DNA from: Parachlamydiaceae bacterium
GTDB lineage: Bacteria > Chlamydiota > Chlamydiia > Chlamydiales > Parachlamydiaceae
Direction: 5' to 3'
DNA: 10,437 nucleotides
NCBI GenBank assembly: GCA_013414685.1
Contig: CP058704.1
Span: 406,324-416,760, forward strand
The notes under the pieces are model-generated. The model had not been told where the DNA came from. It saw nothing but the letters and a program-made list of their open reading frames with translations, and made no database searches. Position 1 is the stretch's first letter. Each line of letters starts with the position of its first letter. A program made the translations under genes and the position numbers. Below, piece by piece: positions 7,274 to 10,437 of this stretch.

Positions 7274-8702
7274 GCAAACAAATTATTCTAATTTTAATTA
7301 TAGAGATAAGCAAACTCCATCAGAGATGACAAATGAAAATTCATCTTCTAAAGCTGAAGAAAAATCTCAAATTAGCAAAAAAATCCCGAACTCACCAGAA
7401 ACGGCTAGTAACAGAAATTTTAATATAAAGGAACTTGACATTGACACAAGTAATGATGAAGTGCTTAAAGCACAAACCCAAGCTTCGAGAGTTTTCCATC
7501 TTCCAAGAGAAAAAAATATTCTGTTAGAAAAACTTCAAGAGAAAGTCTCAAAAATTTACAAAAAAACGATACAAAATCTCCCCCATGATCAGCAGGCAAG
7601 GCAAAATTATCTCGATTGGGCAAATAAATCTAAAAACGCTTTAGATAAATTTGTTTCAATAATAAAAGATATTGAAACGATTTCCATTCCTGAAGATTCT
7701 TCAAAAGAAGTTTTACGTTTTAAAGATTCTGGACTTAAATTAGAAAGATATCCAGATGGGAAACTGTATGCACAATTAAATGTCTTTATTGGTAAAGGGG
7801 CACACAAAGTCGTCAAAATTTCAGTAGATTTAAGCACCCTTGAGCCCGATGTAGCTCGTGCAACAATTAAACTACATGAGAAAACGCCGGACATCGAAAA
7901 TGAAATCAAAATGCAGAACTTACTTGATGAACCAGAATTTGTTAGGATCCTAGCAACTTGCTCTTATGTAGGGAAAAATAAAACGCCTAAATTTGGCATT
8001 ATGATGGAAATCTGCGACGGGGGAACTTACGACAGATAGGCGAAGAAAATTTGGAAAAAATTCATCCTGATATTCAAAAACTCTACTGGAAATTCGCAGA
8101 ATCTTTCATTAGCGGGCTAAAGAAAATGGATGCTAAAAATATTAAGCATCGAGACTTAAAACCAGATAATTTAGTTATAAAAATCGATGAATCTGGTGAA
8201 AAACATTTAAAAATAGCTGATTTTGGCTACGCAATCACCTCTGATGCTAAAGCCGATGACGCTGTGAAATTCGTGGGAACACCGACTTATATTCCTCCAG
8301 AAATTTTTGAAGCATATTCCCTCTTGAATGAAGGAAAAAGCTCAGTTCAACTGGTAAAGAAGATCAAATCGCTAAGGGACAGGAGATGATCCAAAAGCCA
8401 TTCAAATTGCTGTGAGTCCAAAAGGCGATATGTGGGCGGCTGGATTGATCTTACTTGAACTTAGAATGGCATCGATCGCCTCTTTGCCGGAAATGTTAGA
8501 TGCTACAAATGCGAATGCTTTGTATGAAAGAATTCTCAGTTTAGAGCAAAATGAGATAAGGGAATGGTTTTCTAAAGATGTAAGCGAAGAAGGCCCCATT
8601 AAATCGATTGAGGATTTAATCTATCGCATGTTGCAGAAAGATCCTGATAAACGAATTTCTGCCAAAGAAGCTTGGGAAGCCTTTCAAGCGTTAGAAAAAT
8701 GA
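7272..8702 (+). pseudogene. Eukaryotic-type (Hanks) Ser/Thr protein kinase, frameshifted
   Basis: This kinase transfers phosphate from ATP to Ser/Thr. Three single-base losses (G5 at 8019-8023, AA at 8349-8350, GGG at 8376-8378) split it; restored it is 1434 bases and 477 residues. Residues 1-165 are a polar N-terminus with a helical segment and no domain I know. The kinase domain then shows every key element: glycine loop IGKGAHKVVK (about 173-182), the strand-3 lysine in ARATIK (about 200), helix-C glutamate in IENEIK, hinge MEICDGG, catalytic HRDLKPDN (D near 295), DFG (near 317), TPTYIPPE (E near 344), and DMWAAG (D near 387). All catalytic residues are present, so the restored enzyme should be active. 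It has no PASTA or membrane segment, unlike PknB-type housekeeping kinases, which suggests a cytosolic or exported effector-like kinase. It diverges from the LRR gene. The first two thirds is clean from 7272 to 8039. Confidence 0.85.
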
Positions 8703-8799
8703 TCATAACTTTTGTATTTCTCAGTCCGAATTAAATCATTGGATCAATAAACTCTATCCAGACTCTGATGATTCGCAAGAAGAGGAAGAAATAGAATAG
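8703..8799 (+). other. Possible acidic C-terminal tail of the kinase, out of frame
   Basis: Past the kinase stop, the +1 frame continues as NDHNFCISQSELNHWINKLY and then PDSDDSQEEEEIE before TAG at 8797. It can be joined by removing one A from the A5 run at 8695-8699, giving 509 residues in total. The acidic tail looks protein-like, but the TGA at 8700 follows a natural kinase-domain end (AWEAFQALEK), so the tail may be dead sequence. Confidence 0.4.
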
Positions 8800-8872
8800 T
8801 TTCTAGGGCTCTTTAACCTTAAATTTAGCGGACATATACTCGTTCCAATTGAAAGTTAGAAAATTTGATAAG

Positions 8873-8879
8873 GAGGCCC
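8873..8879 (+). promoter_or_regulatory. Strong Shine-Dalgarno before the 48-aa ORF
   Basis: AAGGAGG, then a few bases, then ATG at 8881. The match to the anti-Shine-Dalgarno is complete, which is the main reason to believe the short ORF is, or recently was, translated. Confidence 0.55.
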
Positions 8880-8880
8880 A

Positions 8881-9027
8881 ATGAATTTGCATCTATCGAA
8901 GCAGCACAGCTTTAATAAGTTCAAGCGTTGCAAAGAGATACAAAAGCAGTGGCAGGATAACGGAGTCAAAATTCCAACTTTCATTAGGAAGCAATCTATA
9001 ATATCTCAAAGTTTTCAGAAAAATTAA
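8881..9027 (+). CDS. Small basic hypothetical protein, 48 aa
   Basis: ATG at 8881 follows a perfect AAGGAGG (8871-8877... spaced four bases), the best ribosome binding site in the window. The 48 residues are strongly basic and Gln/Lys-rich (MNLHLSKQHSFNKFKRCKEI, then QKQWQDNGVKIPTFIRKQ) with no membrane segment. It lies between the kinase and the convergent basic-protein gene. I do not recognise it. It could be a real small DNA- or RNA-binding protein, or the surviving start of a larger gene such as a transposase; no terminal inverted repeats or further transposase frame was seen nearby. Confidence 0.4.
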   Translation: MNLHLSKQHSFNKFKRCKEIQKQWQDNGVKIPTFIRKQSIISQSFQKN

Positions 9028-9084
9028 GCTAACTAAACTCTAAAAACATTTTTCTACAAAAAAATGACTGAAAATTCCTAATTA

Positions 9085-9619
9085 TTAATCATTTTTTAAC
9101 GAGTTTTTTTGTTTCGGTCTAGCTGCTTTTTTAGCTGCAGCAGAAAGTTTTTGTGGTCCTTTTGTTTTTACTGCTTGCTTCGCAGATTTCGATCGATTAG
9201 CTGGACTGCGTTTTTGGAAGCTGCATGTGCTTGTCTGGAAAGCGCTAAGTGAGACGCTGCTGAATTAGGTTCTTTCTTTAGAGCTTTTCTGCTGGCAACT
9301 GAACGATTTTTAGATATAGGTTCTTTTCTCTTCCCTTTCGCTGAGGCTGATTGAGCGCTCTTTCTTGTTTTTTCCGAGACTTTCCCTTTTTTGGGGTTTT
9401 AATTCAATTCCTGCACGTCTGGCTTTAGATAATCCGATAGCGATTGCTTGCTTTGCAGAGCGCGCCCCATGTTTACCCTTACGAATATGCTCCATCTCTT
9501 CACGGACAAATTCACCTGCCTGGGTACTAGGTGATTTTCCTTCTATTCTATCTTGTTCTGCTCTTTCAATTGTTTTTGGTCTGGCATTTTTAACTCCCCA
9601 TTTAGAATAATTTCTTCAT
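9085..9619 (-). pseudogene. Lys/Ala-rich basic protein with a DUF6496-like segment, frameshifted
   Basis: The frames join into about 177-179 residues: RNYSKWGVKNARPKTIERAE, then GEFVREEMEHIRKGKHGARS, AKQAIAIGLSKARRAGIELK, GKVSEKTRKSAQSASAKGKR, SRKALKKEPNSAAS, ALSRQAHAAS, and a tail RSPANRSKSAKQAVKTKG ending KNSLKND. The core with KHGARSxKQAIAIGLSKARRAG is what I remember of DUF6496 proteins, found in many proteobacteria and amoeba-associated bacteria; the Lys/Ala/Arg tail resembles histone H1-like nucleoid proteins. DNA or RNA binding is therefore inferred. Breaks lie near the start (ATG at 9619 needs one base fewer), in the C/A run at 9387-9396, and in T5 at 9211-9215. The only clean in-frame ATG is 9495, which would cut off the conserved start. 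No good Shine-Dalgarno was seen. Confidence 0.65.
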
Positions 9620-9751
9620 AAATTAAATAAGAAATTTATTCAAAAAAATATGTACGCTTCTACAAAATTTTCGATCGCGTTTTTTTATTTGGTGAATAAA
9701 AAATAAACTGACAGACTAAAAATCCTTTTTCTATGCCTGCCGAATAAAAAT
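9620..9751. other. AT-rich intergenic region
   Basis: No gene, clear promoter or terminator is visible in this 132-base gap between the unknown 228-codon gene and the basic-protein gene. It has T- and A-runs and the short palindrome CGATCG, none convincing as a signal. Confidence 0.4.
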
Positions 9752-10437
9752 TTATTGCTGCTTAATGGCTTCACGAACTGCCAAGATAGCAGCTTCTAAA
9801 TCTTTAAGTGCAAGGTTGGCTTTAGCAGACATGCCCCCAGCGTCAATTCCTGCATCCTTAATTGCTTTTAATACATTAAAGTTCTTGATATTCGTTGCAA
9901 TAGAAACACCGGTCTGCATTTTGCCTTCAAGAAATACGTTTGTACGGCTTAACACAACAACCGGGCTTATTTTGTAAGCTTCGTTAAAAATAGATGTGGC
10001 ATCATGCCGGCCAATTGCCCCGTCATAACAATAAATTCCGTCTTCTAAATCTACACCCGAAGCCATGATTTTAGGTAAGTTGGCCTGGATTTCAGCATAT
10101 TCATTCATCCAACCCTGAATTTTTGCATCTACGATGTCATGATAGGCCATATATTGAACAACATAGGGACGACGAGAGGGATCACTCATATTTGATTTAG
10201 TGCAATGATTAAAAATCTCGCCAAACTTTGTATTGAAGTTCATCTGATCAGCTTGATCACCCGCATGCAATAATGCTATAGTATGAGAGTCTGCTGATGC
10301 ACCAAATGCTTTGCTTAAGATGGCACAACTACTCGTATATTTTGCTCTATCTTTAGGCTTAATTGTTAATTCATTCTTACTATGGCCGCATTGTTGTAAA
10401 ACTTCTTGCCAAGCCTTTTTGTCATGTTCATCTGCTA
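9752..10437 (-). CDS. Hypothetical protein, N-terminus outside window
   Basis: An uninterrupted frame enters from the right edge and ends at TAA at 9752, giving 228 residues of the C-terminal part. The frame is open to the edge, so the in-window TTG or ATG codons are not the start. Features: a Cys/Lys-rich N-terminal piece (ADEHDKKAWQEVLQQCGHSK), LLHAGDQADQMNF, RRPYVVQYMAYHDIVDAKIQ, DLEDGIYCYDGAIGRHDATS, a hydrophobic strand SPVVVLSRTNVF, GIDAGGMSAKA, and a C-terminal helix (LKDLEAAILAVREAIKQQ). The strand, glycine-rich turn and final helix faintly recall the C-terminal half of DHH-family phosphoesterases, but the Gly-Gly-His signature is absent and I would not assign it. No membrane segment. 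It is free of frame breaks and reads more like a conserved soluble enzyme than its neighbours. Confidence 0.7.
   Translation of the reverse strand, partial: ADEHDKKAWQEVLQQCGHSKNELTIKPKDRAKYTSSCAILSKAFGASADSHTIALLHAGDQADQMNFNTKFGEIFNHCTKSNMSDPSRRPYVVQYMAYHDIVDAKIQGWMNEYAEIQANLPKIMASGVDLEDGIYCYDGAIGRHDATSIFNEAYKISPVVVLSRTNVFLEGKMQTGVSIATNIKNFNVLKAIKDAGIDAGGMSAKANLALKDLEAAILAVREAIKQQ

Noticed and set aside
7607..7909. Open frame on the minus strand, 100 codons, inside the kinase
   Set aside because: The plus strand here encodes the kinase glycine loop and strand-3 lysine in a continuous frame.
8402..8599. Open frame on the minus strand, 65 codons, inside the kinase C-lobe
   Set aside because: The plus strand encodes the DMWAAG part of the kinase domain; the minus frame has no signals.
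8800..9084. Insertion sequence remnant around the 48-aa ORF
   Set aside because: The stretch has no matching terminal inverted repeats, no target-site duplication and no DDE-type frame; only the isolated short ORF is present.
9365..9610. Open frame on the plus strand, 81 codons
   Set aside because: It is antisense to the basic-protein gene, whose Lys/Ala-rich sequence accounts for the lack of stops; no start signals.
9765..9977. Open frame on the plus strand, 70 codons
   Set aside because: It is antisense to the intact 228-codon gene and shows no ribosome binding site or protein-like features.
1..10437. CRISPR array, tRNA, rRNA or prophage genes
   Set aside because: No regularly spaced repeats, cloverleaf-like segments, conserved rRNA stretches or phage structural or integrase proteins were seen on either strand.

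Overview
AT-rich bacterial DNA, most likely from an environmental chlamydia (Parachlamydiaceae-like) or another obligate symbiont of amoebae. The basis is gene content, not a database match: a eukaryotic-type Ser/Thr kinase, a leucine-rich-repeat protein, a Pmp-like secreted beta-helix protein and a tandem pair of paralogous unknown proteins, set beside an HdeD-type membrane protein and a Lys/Ala-rich basic protein. No phage, plasmid, CRISPR, rRNA or tRNA signal was seen.

Layout. 1-333 (-): 5' part of an HdeD/DUF308 membrane protein. 441-1106 (-): intact 221-aa unknown. 1398-2388 (-) and 2456-4055 (-): two tandem paralogues, here called copy B and copy A, sharing an N-terminal module with the motifs GIHFYK, W-x-KIL and LFNRA and a helical C-terminal region; copy A also has a long acidic Ser/Glu-rich linker. 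4123-4676 (-): small membrane-anchored unknown. 4880-4908: strong hairpin terminator. 4947-6018 (-): secreted right-handed beta-helix protein with seven GGGI repeats. 6159-7156 (-): LRR protein, divergent from the kinase at 7272-8702/8799 (+). 8881-9027 (+): 48-aa ORF with a perfect Shine-Dalgarno. 9085-9619 (-): basic DUF6496-like protein. 9752-10437 (-): unknown, cut by the window end.

The most striking feature is how the frames are broken. Seven genes in 1398-9619 cannot be read in one frame. Each becomes a continuous, family-consistent protein if about 20 single bases are restored, nearly all in short homopolymers. The restored lengths come out as exact multiples of three (beta-helix 1072+5, LRR 998+4, kinase 1431+3, copy A 1600+2). 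I found no stop that needs a substitution and no large gap. This looks like homopolymer under-calling in the read data or very recent decay. The 221-aa gene, the 452-codon stretch of copy A and the 228-codon gene at the right end are clean.

Functionally the middle of the window reads as a cluster of candidate host-interaction proteins, each apparently with its own promoter, rather than a metabolic operon. Roles in host interaction are inference from domain type.
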